The position numbers were made by a program, and so were the translations under genes. This document shows, one piece after another, positions 1 through 13,300 of a stretch of DNA of 64,000 bases (its first letter is position 1; the number at the start of each line of letters is the position of its first letter). Location of the stretch: positions 16,001,001 through 16,065,000 of the forward strand of contig NC_135254.1 in the NCBI RefSeq assembly GCF_964204865.1. The letters are read 5' to 3'. This stretch comes from Styela clava (lineage: Eukaryota > Chordata > Ascidiacea > Stolidobranchia > Styelidae). The notes beneath the pieces were generated by a model, which saw only the letters and a list, made by a program, of their open reading frames with translations, made no database searches and was not told the DNA's origin.

Positions 1-37
1 TGCAGATGTTGCGTGATGTTTAAATGGAGATTTTTCC

Positions 38-354
38 ATGTCCAGAACAAGAGCTTTTAAATGGCACAAGCGATTTGTGAAAGGCAGGGAAGATGTTGAG
101 AATGATCCAAAGTCAGGGAGGCCCTGCACTTCCACAACTGATACCAACATGAAAAGGTTCGGCAGTTGGTTCGCAGTGACCGTCGCTTAACAATTCGCGT
201 CATTGCCAAAGAAGTTGGGAAGGACAAAGAAACGGTCCGCACCATTTTGGTTGACACTTTGGGAATGCGAAAGGTGTGTGCCAAAATGATGCCAAAGGCT
301 CTTGAGTTGACTGAGGAGCAGAAAGCTCAACGATTGAATGCATGCCGAGTTGAC
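38..354 (+). pseudogene. Decayed mariner-type transposase N-terminal fragment
   Basis: Reading from the ATG at 38, the frame shows the mariner/Tc1 signature of a short basic start, a FVKGREDVENDPKSGRP stretch and a helix-turn-helix segment (RRLTIRVIAKEVGKDKETV) that in intact elements binds the terminal repeats. The frame breaks near 155-160, where one base is missing in an AACATGAAAAGGTTCGG context, and continues in the next frame from about 157 to 350. After that the similarity stops, with no DDD/DDE catalytic half. It is therefore a 5' fragment of a dead transposon. It may sit in an intron of the minus-strand LCCL gene, whose next exon has not been found. Confidence 0.75.
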
Positions 355-600
355 ATGCATTTTTCCAAGTTTGACACAAAATTTAATGTTAATTCTTTGC
401 TCAATCATCATTCTGCAATTGAACCCCATATCACCAAAAAACTCAATCAGACCTCGCACAGAATTTTTTTTCAACAAGCAATTTATCACATTCACTTATG
501 GATCCTGAAAAGCAAAAATAATTGCGATATTGTGTTAAAACAGCCGTTAAACAAAGAACACATGTTACGCCACACTGCAAAAGTGTTGATTACCGATGGT

Positions 601-920
601 TAATCGTGTTGCGCAATCTGTGACGTCAGACCCGTTTCATTTTAGGCGCACCTCGCACGTCGGGGTCACCAAAATTGATGGGCAAAAGTTTTGTCCCAAA
701 ATCGTTAACTCAAGTTATCAACCTGAGGATAGCCGACGGTAATACAGAATAGACAGTCTTAAATATGGTATGTAGCAATTATGTACTTCATCATATGAAA
801 TACCACAAACCCTATTCAGGAATATACTCATTAAAAGAAAACTAGCATGGTATAAACTCCAACAGAAGAATTGTTGTAATTTTATTCTATATTCTATAAA
901 GTTGATGCTGTTTTACTTAC
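601..920. other. No recognisable feature
   Basis: AT-rich sequence between the mariner remnant and the last visible exon of the LCCL/chitin-binding gene. That exon ends with a splice donor and no stop, so the stretch is probably intron, but no further exon was recognised here. Confidence 0.4.
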
Positions 921-3648
921 CACTGAGGCATGAAAGGCCACCACCTTTATCGATTTCGAACAATCGGTAGTACACACATCCATTGACATCTGGGTCAAAC
1001 GCCAAATTTTCATCGCATGCAAATTTTTTTGTAACACCTGCGATAAAATGCGATAAAAAGTATTTTCATATTTCTGCTTTTTAAACATTGAATTGAAATA
1101 TTGAATACTCAATCATTTAGAATCATTGGTACTGTGGCCTTTAAATGGTCGCCATCGTTAGTGGACCTTTTATTCTATATCCAGGCGAGTCTCAAATGCT
1201 TTAATAAATAACTTACTCTATATAACCTATGCATATCTGAGTTGAAAAATGGTGACCTAGTCGCGGATGATACTGTTGTGAACAAATTACTATTTTGGAT
1301 ACGAAATGGAGTTATGGATTATTTTTTTACTATGTTTTTTGTTGTGAACAAGTCGCTGTTCTGTTAAACTACAGCTGCTTTTAAATTTTAGTGGTGCCGG
1401 TAGAAGATTATTTGTTCTATTTATTCAAACAATTTCTGTGGGCTCTATAGGTTCGTATTCACTTCGATGTTTTGTGTGATAACGTCATCAAAAATAAAAA
1501 ATCGAAATATCTAAAAGTCACGGATACTCACCATATTACTATACTACTATCGTAGCTGCGTACAATTATATGAATAAATCGTTCGTATTAGAAAAATAAA
1601 TGAGTATATCAGAAAAATATTGATCAATCACAGGCAACAATTAAAACAACTCACTTCCTCTACATTCGTAATATTCTGTAGGGCAGGTACCTACGCCAAA
1701 TTGCCATCCCCAATATTTGACTCCAGAACAACCATCAACTGAATCAATGATTTGACATGATTCATAACACAAAAAATCAACAATTCAAATAAAGGTATTC
1801 TATTCGCAGTGACGGTAATGAAGTAATTCAGTAGAGAAAGCTTATGAAGTGCTGTATGCTTGAAGTAAAATCATTATATTTCCAAAATCATAATTGAGAT
1901 TGTATTTATTTTTCGTGTGCAAACTAAAATGCAATGCAATGCAATCATCACGGGATGGTAAAATTGGGCAATGGGGGCTCTTTTGCAGAAATTAGGTCTA
2001 ACGTCGCAAATGTCTATCCACACCACGAACCGGCATTCATCCGCGGCCCGATAGACGACACCTAGAAAAGAGTTCCGCTCAAGTTACCTATTTGGAATTG
2101 AGTAGTGGCGGAACTGACGGTTTTACTATATGCTGTAATTCCATTTGCTGCGCCAGCATCATAGACAATTTCAGAACTTGATATTGATGTAGCTGTAACA
2201 CCGAAAGTTCCTCCCGTTGGTACTAAATATTAAATAAAATTATCATTAATGATGATAAAATTATTTATTTAGAACATTATTGACCATAATCAAAAATATT
2301 GATTAAAATAGAAAAATGACTTTTAGGTGAAATAGACAATTGAACGGGCGTAATACCTGCGAGATAACAGAAATAAAACAAAAAATATATTGAATAAAGT
2401 ACAATAACTAGCTACAGTAAAATCGAGTAATATTACAAAGTTATTTCGAAACGTATATGAGTATGTAGTAAGTAGAGTATGTGAAGAATATTTAGAGCGA
2501 AAATGTGCTTTCAGTCAAATGGCAAGAATGCGTTTGGCATATTTGTAGAGAAAATCGAAATGTTAAGGTTTGAACATTTTGAATGACAGACCTATATTGA
2601 TAATTTACACACTTAAATACCACGTACTTTTATCAAAAACTAGTTAGATTAACTGGCAGGTTATCGGTCAACAGATTTTTGCAAGGGAAACAATATCGTA
2701 AAAAGTATGGGAGACTTGAAACAAACATTTTTATTTTATACAGGCGAGTGGTGAACAGAATCGAGCGCATTGTATCTATTATACTACTTTTGCTCAGTTC
2801 CGATGAGGTGTTCGGGGAACGTGCCGGACGATTGATCTAAATAATTCACTGTAAAATGGGAAATATATGACTCAGTTGTTTGTGTGTGCTTGTCAGATTG
2901 GATATCTTTGATAACTGTTTATTGAACAACAAGTATTCTTACAATCTATCACTCCAACATATGCTGCAGCGTAAGCTATCGCCGAATCTTCTGAGAATGA
3001 ATTCGTACCCCACACAAGCTCAGAGCCTGGGCTATAATTGCAACCAGTTTCAATAGTAAAGTATGTTGTAGAATCTGAAATCAAACCCCCTATATCTGAA
3101 AAGGTGTTGGTGCATGTGATATCCACCCCTGTAATAAATATTTAGGATTTAATTTTATTAAACGATTCGTAATTACTTTGATATAATAATAATGCAAATG
3201 ATCGTGATATTTATACGCTTGTTATCGTGAAAAAAAAAAATCACCAATTTCTCATTTCTTTCTCTATTGTCCAAACAAAGGAAAACATATTAGTTCATCT
3301 TTTATCTTAAATGGATTTAAATCCTTTTCAAATATTTTTTGTGGTTTTACGCAACACGTATACCATATCATATTTAAAATAATATTTCATTTGCTTGATT
3401 TAAACGTACATTAAAACTCCAAGTGTATATTCAGTTTAGTTTTAAATGCTTGCCAAAAAGCTGACCAAATGTAATTTGTGATACATTTTTTAGAATATTA
3501 TGTTTATGAGTTTTCTCAATTTTTTTCTGTTCTCGATTCTGAGTTTTGTATACAAATAATTCCAGCAAACCCAGAATAAATATTACTTACCAGAAACACA
3601 TTGAAATGCAATAAATAATAATAGTTGATTGAAGAGTTTGGTCCACAT
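921..3648 (-). CDS. Secreted LCCL + chitin-binding (CBM14-like) protein, 3' end not found
   Basis: Five exons on the minus strand: 3648-3591, 3128-2943, 2222-2088, 1738-1655, 1037-921. All join in phase 1, the usual phase for shuffled extracellular modules. Exon 1 encodes a signal peptide (MWTKLFNQLLLFIAFQCVSG). Exons 2-3 form one LCCL domain: an ITC start, then VWGTNSFSEDSAIAYAAAYVGVI matching the family core, with a later NGI motif. Some of the usual LCCL cysteines are replaced, for example by Ala in the SAIAYAAA stretch. Exons 4-5 give C-x14-C-x6-C-x9-C-x12-C, the spacing of a peritrophin-A/CBM14 chitin-binding domain, rich in aromatics (KYWGWQF, YYE). Known family roles are extracellular matrix or lipopolysaccharide binding (LCCL) and chitin binding (CBM14). 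The visible part is about 193 residues and ends at a donor, so more exons must lie left of 921, possibly beyond the window. Confidence 0.7.
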
Positions 3649-3713
3649 TTTAAATTTTAATTTAAGTCTATTTTGAAAAAAATGTGATATCAAGATGAAT
3701 TAATATCGAGTTC

Positions 3714-3722
3714 ATTATATAG
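3714..3722 (-). promoter_or_regulatory. Possible TATA box of the LCCL gene
   Basis: On the minus strand CTATATAAT lies about 65-75 bp upstream of the ATG at 3648, a reasonable place for a TATA box with a short leader. A second TA-rich motif lies around 3735-3745. In DNA this AT-rich the match could be chance. Confidence 0.25.
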
Positions 3723-4346
3723 TTATACCGAAGAATATAAAAGCTTTGTATGCTCAGACTTGTGGCAACAGCCTGAACTCACTACACGTTCTTCATTTTT
3801 TACTACGCTTATTTATAACATAACTTCCTTTCCAATTCGTAAAATAATTTGAAGCTATGCCGTGTTAAACTAGTACAGAAAGAAGCAATTCAAATATATC
3901 CAGTAGAATTTAACTCGGATCTCAAAATGCGGTAATAGGAAATTATCTTACGAACGTAAAAGAAGCGCGCACGGTAGTTCCTAAACGTAGTTCCTAAAAA
4001 AATCATCATATCAGTATAGATTCCTTTCATTGCAACTTACGAACTCAATATACTTTGACTCTTTTCATGAAAAACAAGAACTGTATTCTGCACAGTAAAT
4101 GAAAAGTTCCATCACCAACAACAAAAAACCGACTTCTAAAATGGATATTATAATAATTTAAACTTTAGGATTAGATAATTAAATAGATAAATAAACTCTG
4201 CTGAACCGTATTAAAATGTAACAAAAATATATTATGTGTATGTAAAATATGCCAAAAGCAGTCTTATACATATTTTGTAGGCAGAGCTATAAACTTGTTA
4301 GTCATATAGCTGTATGCTGTCAAGTATGCTGAATGCACTCGTTTTT

Positions 4347-7300
4347 TCAGGCTTCTAAGTCTTCTAGTCCTCGACTAATTGACATTAGATCACGCAGTTC
4401 AATCAGTCCAAATCTCTCTGAAATATATTTGTAGAAAAACTCTGGTGCCGATGATTTAAGTGAACCCAAAAACATGAGAGATTCTCCATCCAAATTCTGA
4501 ATTTTTCGCCTAAAATAAAAAATGCACTAATTTACTAAATTTTTAGTTATATATAAATTGTTTCAATGAATAATCAAATACTCAGACGCGATAAATAAAA
4601 ATAATAATTTACCAGATACCGGCCATACGTGAAAACTGTTATTGTTTTGTTTTTGAAATAATCATAATGTAAAAAATATAATATCATTTCGCCTATAGTG
4701 TTTGAAGCAGCAAACGAACAGTTGAGGTTGGTCTTGTTCTAAAGAACATCATACTTATCACGGCAATTTTTCGTTTGCAAACTTAAAAAGTTGGTAAATT
4801 ATCACATGTTATACATTTGAAGTTAAAAGCTATATTTATTGGCTCGATATTTGAAAGAAACCGGAATAAGAATAAAATAATATGCTAGGAGGCAGTAGTT
4901 CGCTCGGTTTTATGATGTAAATACGAATAAATATGCGATAAAATGTAAAGTGCTCACGACTGTATCTGATTTTTTGTTGCCCATTCAATGACATCCTCTT
5001 TCGACCATTGATTTACTGGTATACGTGGTGCCAGTTTAGGGGGAATAGCATGCACAAGTCTCGCGCTAGCTCGGGTTATTGGTCCATCCTGAAATTTACA
5101 AATATTCTGAGCACAAAGCACAATGAATTGATACAAAATGTACTGTTTACGACTCATTACAAACCGTTACCGTTTCTTCGTCAGCTTTTCCTTTATTTCC
5201 TAATTCTTTCAACAGTTTAGAAAACATGCTCTCAAATGCATTCAGATTACTGAAATCTAGATAGAATTTTGCTCCCTGTAGAGCTCCTAAAAATGAAGAT
5301 ACTGATAAAAAGAGAACTGAAGTATCAATTTTAAAAATGATTAGGATAGAACTATGATTTTACAGACTTGTTTACGTCGTTTTCCATAAAGTGGTTGTGA
5401 CGCAATAGTTGAAAAAAATGACCGCGGCCGACTGTCACGCCTGTTCGAGATTCTGCGTCTGAGACTAATGTCGAGTGTCGAGTAAGCCTTGTATGCAGTG
5501 GTGGTATTCAGCCGGTCCGAACCTATTCTATAGAACCGTCTCACGGAAGTTTATGAGATCAGCGAACCGCTTAGCATTACTAATTACTGTCAATGACTTT
5601 TTGTAACAGAACCGGGTGAAAAATATGACTTTTGTGATGGAACCGGCTGTTAAAAAAATTGAATCCCACCCCTTGTTGTATGTATATGGTTCTGGACCAT
5701 GTTCTGCATACTGTTTAATAAATGCTCATCGTCGAACTGATAGATATTTGAATGGGATTTATTGTGAATGTTCAACATCTGCCTAATCCTTATATAATAT
5801 GTCAGGTTATAGTAACGTTTTTTTACTATTATTTTTACTAGCACGATCAAGCAAGCGTTAGGGTTACCGAACCCCTTTCACTCTCGAATTGGTGAAAAGA
5901 GAGTCAGTCATGCTTAAGCACTAAATTTAAAAACAGTATATAAATTGTTGTGCGACACATATGTCGTTATACATATTTACTTTAATTTGAAGCATTTCAG
6001 CACTGCCAGATAAATAGCCGAAAAACAATGAGAAAATTTCCCGTACTGAGGATTTTTGTGAAAGATATTTGGATATGTAGATTGGCTAAGATTTATCTTT
6101 ATTGAATTCATTAACGATAGTTTACCTAACCATCCATCAGCTTCATATCCTGATTCAACTTTGACAGGAACGAGAGTTTTTCCTAGCTTGTAAGCATACT
6201 CAGCTTCGGTTCTGCAGTTTGGACTTTCTTTGTATTTCTGAGACATGCATACCAAAACAACTTCAGATTTTTCAACCGCTTCCGCCATTGCCTGAAGATC
6301 AAATCACAATATTGTAACATATATTCTTGATTAAGCTCAAAAACACATCGCAAAGGGTAGATTAGGTGTATAGGATTTTAAAATTCATAATCAATTTGGC
6401 CAATGCTTTTGTAAAGTCTCAATTCTTACAATTCATCAAAACAACTAAAAAACAATAAACTGCAGTAGCTGAAGTCTAAAATTTCCCGCTACATAAAACA
6501 AGCTTCATCGAGAAGAAAACGTCTTATCAAGTTGCCATGGCAAAGCAAAGCAAGATAAATTTGAATTTGTTCGCGCGAGACTAAATCCCTATCTTTTCTC
6601 TATGCCTTTATGCTAGTGGATCCGTATACTGCAGGGATGCTGTAGCTGGAAACAACATGACTGACTATTCTATCCAATTAACAATTAATCAAATAATTGG
6701 ATAGAATAGCAAAGTAAAGAGTTGTTAATTTTACCTTTTAAAATTAAAGCCTGGAACGAAATCTCAAATAAACACACATATAACACTTTCCATAAAATGT
6801 TATAATTTAGGTCTTATTTGGTAGAAAATAGGAAGCAAAATGTATTTCAATATAAAAGTGGTAATGAAGTTTTATTAGTGCCATACATACCTGTAACGTC
6901 GATCCTCCCATTGATTCAACATCTATCCAAACCTTATAACTCATTCTTTCAAGACGATCTTTGACCTGAAAATATAGAGGAAGATACGAGCCAATATAGA
7001 CATATATCAGAATTCAATTTGATAAAAATGATCATAGTTATTTACTTTGTTGAGAAAGATATAGATTGATTCCACAACAGGTATAATCAAAAACTGAACT
7101 GTATGTGATTGAAAACATTGTCTAAAATTTTCATTCCACACGTGATCTAGTGCAAATCTTTTGTCGGATGTGATTAAGTGGTCTGAAACAGCTTCGGATT
7201 TTATTGGTGGATTTCGAGGGAAAATGTGGGATGTTTTATCCTACCAAAAATTATTACTAATCAATGAAGTACCCGTAACATTAATTTCTGGCAACTCCAT

Positions 7301-10300
7301 TGATAACTGATCATGACGTGTCCAGGACGTCTTGGGCTCTCTTCTGAAATTTGAGATTTCTCTTGAGGGTGGCCGGGAACAGCTTCTTCGTCGTCCTGCT
7401 CATCTTCAGATATTTCTGACATATTATTTTCGGCCTCTTCTTCCTCTTTGAGTTCTGTTTTATATAAATATATTGTTTAGAAAAATTTATGTCGTGATTC
7501 TTCTATCTTTTGATTTCAATCTATTTCCATTCATTCAAGAAATAATTACTGAGCCTTCATATTGATTTTGCAAAATAAAAAAAACAACAAATGACAACTT
7601 TTGTAGCACGAATAGATGCGATAATTATTTATCAATGCAGTCAATTAGTATATATCTTCAGATTAGAGAGAATCTGAAAAATATCAAGAAAATTGATTTG
7701 AATTAAATTTGGTCACATGTCGCCATTTTATATAAACATTTACGGATTAAAATCAAACAATGATGTTACGTATAAATTTGCAGTCTTAATAGGTCAGCAA
7801 ATGAGGGTAATTTCAGATTGCAGCATTCCTACCTTCATTATATTTATATCCCTGTTTATCACTCTTTTTGTATTGACTTCTTTCGCTCTCATTTATTCTT
7901 TTTAACTTGATAAAATAGATTAAAATTAAACATTACATTTTTGACAAAGAAATAACAAATTTAATCACAAAAGTAAGTGGGTTAACATGATTCAATTCAC
8001 AACAAATAAATGCGCATCGTACCAACATTTGAAGCAAAAAGAATGCAATCAATAGGATGAACACATGCATAATAATTTAAATTTAGCTGTTCTGCGAATA
8101 GTATATAGAACGAAAAAGCTCAAATATATAACCATGAATTCGCAAAGGTATCGGCAAGACTATTTTGAGCATCGAGTTCACCAAAAAGACCGACGATTGA
8201 ACTTGTCGGAAAATAGGTTCCCATACGACATTAGAAGTGTTCACAAGAAAGAACATAAAACAGCAAACTTTAGGATGAAATATAGTTATTAAAAATAATC
8301 AAACACCGATTTTTGCAAAACATCAACAATTTGAACAATAAGAAGAGCATTAACAATTTAACGAATCAATTCACAGTTCCGCTCCGTGTCTAAAAATGTG
8401 CCATGAGCATGATATTCATATGTAAAATGGAGATTATTGAATTCAACCGTATCCACATAGGCAGACTGATTAAACTCAAGAGGTGAAATGATTTCAAATT
8501 TATTTACTTTCAATTCCTATATTATACAGATGTTGCCGGTTCAAGTAGTTTTCAAACTGAATTTATTCATTGATTTTTAAATCACACTATTTTAAATTTG
8601 TGATTAAAAACAGAAAATTTATTGATTTAGTAACAAAACATTGTTTTTGTGATGTTTGGCTTTTACAGTTTATCTATACAAATTTACCTTGCTTTTTCCT
8701 GCTAATTTTTGCTTCTTTTTAAATTTAAATGACGAGGAAATTGATGACGAGCTTGTTATTACCATGGAATTCAATGAAGAACGGATTTTTTCAACTCGTT
8801 CGTCATCACCTAACACCCATAATGCTCCAGAAGCAGACTCACGTGCTTCCCTTGAATAAAAACGAGAAAAAATTTAGTGATATTTAGATATGTATATTAG
8901 AAAAACGAATTAATTACCCTTTCTGTTCAGCAAGTTCCTTTAGAAGTTTCATCATGTTTTCTTCTTCTCGTATTTTGGATTTATTTTCTTCTCTGAACGC
9001 TAAAACCCAGACAGTTTTAGCGCTTATTGCCTTTTCTGAATCACTGCCTGCAATGAATTAATTTTGGTTTCAATTTTTCACATATTATTTACACAATCGA
9101 GTACAAGACTCCTGCTTTTTAAAAATAAGACGCAACTCTGACCTTTATAGAGTAATTTAACTAGCAACGGTAACACTCCTTGGTTTACTATCTTGAGTTT
9201 ATTTTGATCGTTTGAAGCAAGGTGCATTATTCCAGAGGCGATTTCGTAAGCTGTAAATCCTTCATATTTGTGATCAATGCTTTTTATTGAATTTCTGAGG
9301 TACTGAAAATGTACAAACGCAAGATAATAAAACGCCCTTCACAACACCGAATGTAATATAGCCTAAACATCGAAATACTGTACATTTCTTTTGAATCGAA
9401 TCAATTATTTGAAAGTTTTCAGCAGCAATTTGTAGAATATTGTAGTTATTGCGTACGAACAAAATACATATGCGTTTGTTCGAGTTTAACGGTAGTTTTA
9501 TGATAAATCTTTCGCTCTTCAAATGATTTTGCAATCAATTCGAATTGCATTGGAATCGTTTGGCTGAATATATGTTGCAGTTGAATTTATTCCCCGAAAA
9601 GCAACGAAAATACCAAGTAGTTACATGTAGATAGGGCGCGATTGTAAGAAATCGATTTCAAATGATATTGAACAGTTTGCCAAATAAATGTGTAAACAAA
9701 TAATGCAAATTATAGTCAAAATTTCTCACCGACAGTATTAAACTTATTACAGTCCCATCAGCAGATATTTTATCATTATCTTTTTCCTCGATAATGTACG
9801 ATAATGTCATCATTGCAATCATTTTTATCTTAAAATAAAATGCCGAAAAAGATGAATTGTGCTATGGACTGATTTTTAAAATTTAAATTAGTGGACAAAT
9901 TCTCAATGTTAGCACAAAATATCATATTGATATATATATATATACGTTTATATCCCAAATATTTGCAAAGTTTTCTGTAAGTTTTTGTTACGTTATCACC
10001 AAGCTTTTCAAATATAAGCATTAAATCTGGACAAACCTTATTATGTCCCAAAAAAGTTCACGGTGACCTATTGAAAACTTTTGACGAAAAATTCATTTGT
10101 GTAACGTTTTTTATTTTATTTGTTAACGCATAGTTAAAATTTGGGGCAACCATCAAATCAAGATTGGTTTTTTGAATTCTTCCATGAATATTTTTCAGAT
10201 ATGAGTCCATTTATTACTTTGTTATAATATCAGAAAAGATATACCCGATACCTCTTGATTGTCAATCGTAGTGTAAGGAAAAATTGCTTCGACCGAATCC

Positions 10301-13300
10301 AGAATTTTAAAATATTTCTTGTTGTCAGAAGCCTTTGCACAATTATGTAAAATAGAAATACTCGGGAGTATGATGTTTTCTCGGATACCCTGAAAATATA
10401 AGTATATATATATATAACGATTTAAACACGGAGAGAAATTGGGCATGGATCGTGAACCCAAAATTCGCAGACCGCGAGGGTGACAGATGAACATTAAGAG
10501 TTGGTTTGCATCGTCGTCCTCATGTAAGACATAGTACTTACTTCATCATTCAGCTTATCTCTAAACGTTTTCAAATCAGCTATGAAAATAGAAAATGACC
10601 CCATTCTTCCAAGTACTGTCGCAAATTCCAAACTTGCATCGGAATAATTCCAACAAAAAGATCTCACAGTATACAAGCATTCAGAATCATAACTGTAAAA
10701 ATAATTCGATATCAAATGTCGAGAAGATATTGTATATGTATGTATTCATAACCCCTAGGTAAACTTATTTTGGGATTTTCTAGGCTTTTATCAGCTTAGA
10801 CTTTGCGCCCCTGATCATCTTGAACAAGGCAATATGTTGGCGACATGCAGAAACACGAACCATGCGTACAGCTACTGCGTAAAATCTATCCAGATTTGGG
10901 GGGACAAGAGATACCCTACCACCTGAACATTAACAATTCTAACTTGGAAAATAAAAACAAAACAATACCCTTCAGTTGGAGTATTTTTACCATCTTCGGT
11001 TAACGTTTTTAGGTAATCAGCGCATATTTGACCTGCGTTATCGTTGGATAACTGATCTCCAAGAATCTTCTTATGTTCCTTGAAATAAAACAATATCAAT
11101 AAACATTATTTGCCAATCAATCCTCTGCTTCTTACTTTAGTGCAGAATACAATAGCCAGAAAACGTCATAAAATCTCAAAATGGTCAAAACCATGTCTGG
11201 CGTGGTCATGAAGTGTTCGAACAACACGTCATGGTGAAATGGAGATAAACCATAAGAGTCGAACAAACATCACACTCTGTGCACTTTTATATTGTAACAC
11301 GAAGCAACAATTTCTAACTGAATGCTGTGTTCTATTTAAAACACATTGTAACAAGTCGAGCAAACAATCTATGCAAATGTATAATGGAGATGCAGCATGA
11401 ACATTCTATATACATTATGACGATTTCCGCCTAAAATGAAAATGCAATGCATTTACTGTCTATGATGTAATTCAACCTATAGTTGTTTTCCACTCTCCGT
11501 TAGTTTAACTTCATTTTAGTAGTGGTTTATTATTTTCAGTAGATATATGCAACAATGATTTAGTTAATAAACAGTCGCATTTATATATAAATATACTCAT
11601 ATTATTTTTTACTAACCGCTTCTTCGCAGTCAAAATACAGAACGTAAAGTTCATCAAACTTCTGCCGAGTATTCATGTTCATTTTTTTCCTCATTAAGTC
11701 ATCATCTTTTGCTTTCGACATTTCCTGAATCCATTCTTGGGCAGAATGCAATGCATCTAGATAACAAAAAGGTCAAATATCTATATCGACACAATTGTTG
11801 CTCATAGTTACCGATACAGTTTCGTTTACGAACAATCATGAAGTAAGCCGACAAGGGTGACGAAATATCGTTTTCCCATATGATATTTGTTAAAAAATTG
11901 TTCCCATGAATTAAAATGAAGAAGCAAAAGTTTGAGTGAAATATTCGGTTAATAGCATATTCCGACTTTTAGTAGTGAAAATTTGTAAACGATAAGTCCA
12001 TTAATTGCAGACAAAATGGTCAACAATATACATACATCTACTATATATACATAGCCTGCACATGGCTGGTTAAATAATGTTGTTTGCTTCTTAGGTAAAG
12101 GTTTTATTATGAATGAAAAAGTAATAGCAATATATAGCTTTGTTTAATAAGTATTATATATCGTCACGCTAATAACCGGATGGCGTAAGTCATTTTTAGC
12201 AGTTTTGAGAAAAACATAAAAAAATTCCTAATGATTTTGTTATGCCATTGAGAGTCAAAAATTTGCCATGATTCAATTTTTTGATCGTAGCCGGATTTAA
12301 GTTAACTTGTATGACGCAGTTAAGTGACGTCATAATGACGCACTGTGACTTAGGCAGAAATGTGTCTGTGACTTGGGGACATACGCAATTTTGAAACTTT
12401 ACTATATGCACCAGTCCTGAAAACTAAACATTCCAAAAACGATTGTAATTCTCAGTATCTACAATGTCTAATCCCCAAAATAGCTAATCAGTTTCAATTA
12501 CATTATTTTTTATGTTTACAAAATATATATTTCATCAATATAACACGTTCTGCACACCCACCGAAATAAGATTAAGATTAAATATAAAGAATAAAACAGC
12601 AATGCATCCAATATAAAAGCCAACCAAGGTGAATTGGACTCGGACAGTGAATATCACAAGTGCACGCTTTCCTATACTGTAGTATAAATTCAAATTAATA
12701 CGCGCTAAGCTAGAATCCGAGATGCAAAAACTCGAAAATACTTCGCCGAGGTTATTTTGCCTTTGTGACGTCACAATAGTCCAGCGGTAACAATGATAAT
12801 TCATTATGACGAAACAATTGCACACATGTGCATATCATACTAAATCTTCATTTTTGTGGGTTTCGGAATTCTTAAAATAAAATATGAGTTAACAGACAGG
12901 TGCGCAGCATTACATAAATACCTATTTTATAAAAAACTCAAAATCGCCAAAAATGACTTACGCAATTCGGTTATTAGCGTGACGATATTTACTTACTTAC
13001 CAGCTAATTCAGGATATTGCCAAAGTATTTTCTGTCTGCGTTCATCCTTCTCTTTTCTTTTTATGTGAGCAAGTTTCTTGGCGGATATCACGATACCCGG
13101 CAATGATGAAGCTAGTGAAGCATTTGGGTTCGCTGAGATACAAATCATTTTTAATATTATAACTTCCAGAAATAACTAAACAAACCTTTTGCCTAGCGTG
13201 AAACATTTATGCAATAAAATAGTTAAACCGAGTTTCAAAATTTTATCGACTTTGTATAAAAGTTGTAATCTCACTTTGATCCGTAGAGGTATATTTTTGC

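Noticed and set aside
8065..8292. 75-codon plus frame inside gene A
   Set aside because: It lies in an intron on the opposite strand, is basic and low in complexity, and shows no splice context or motif.
12535..12825. 96-codon minus frame that looks membrane-like
   Set aside because: It belongs to the inverted-repeat element; equivalent sequence in copies 2 and 3 is broken or shifted, so it is not a gene.
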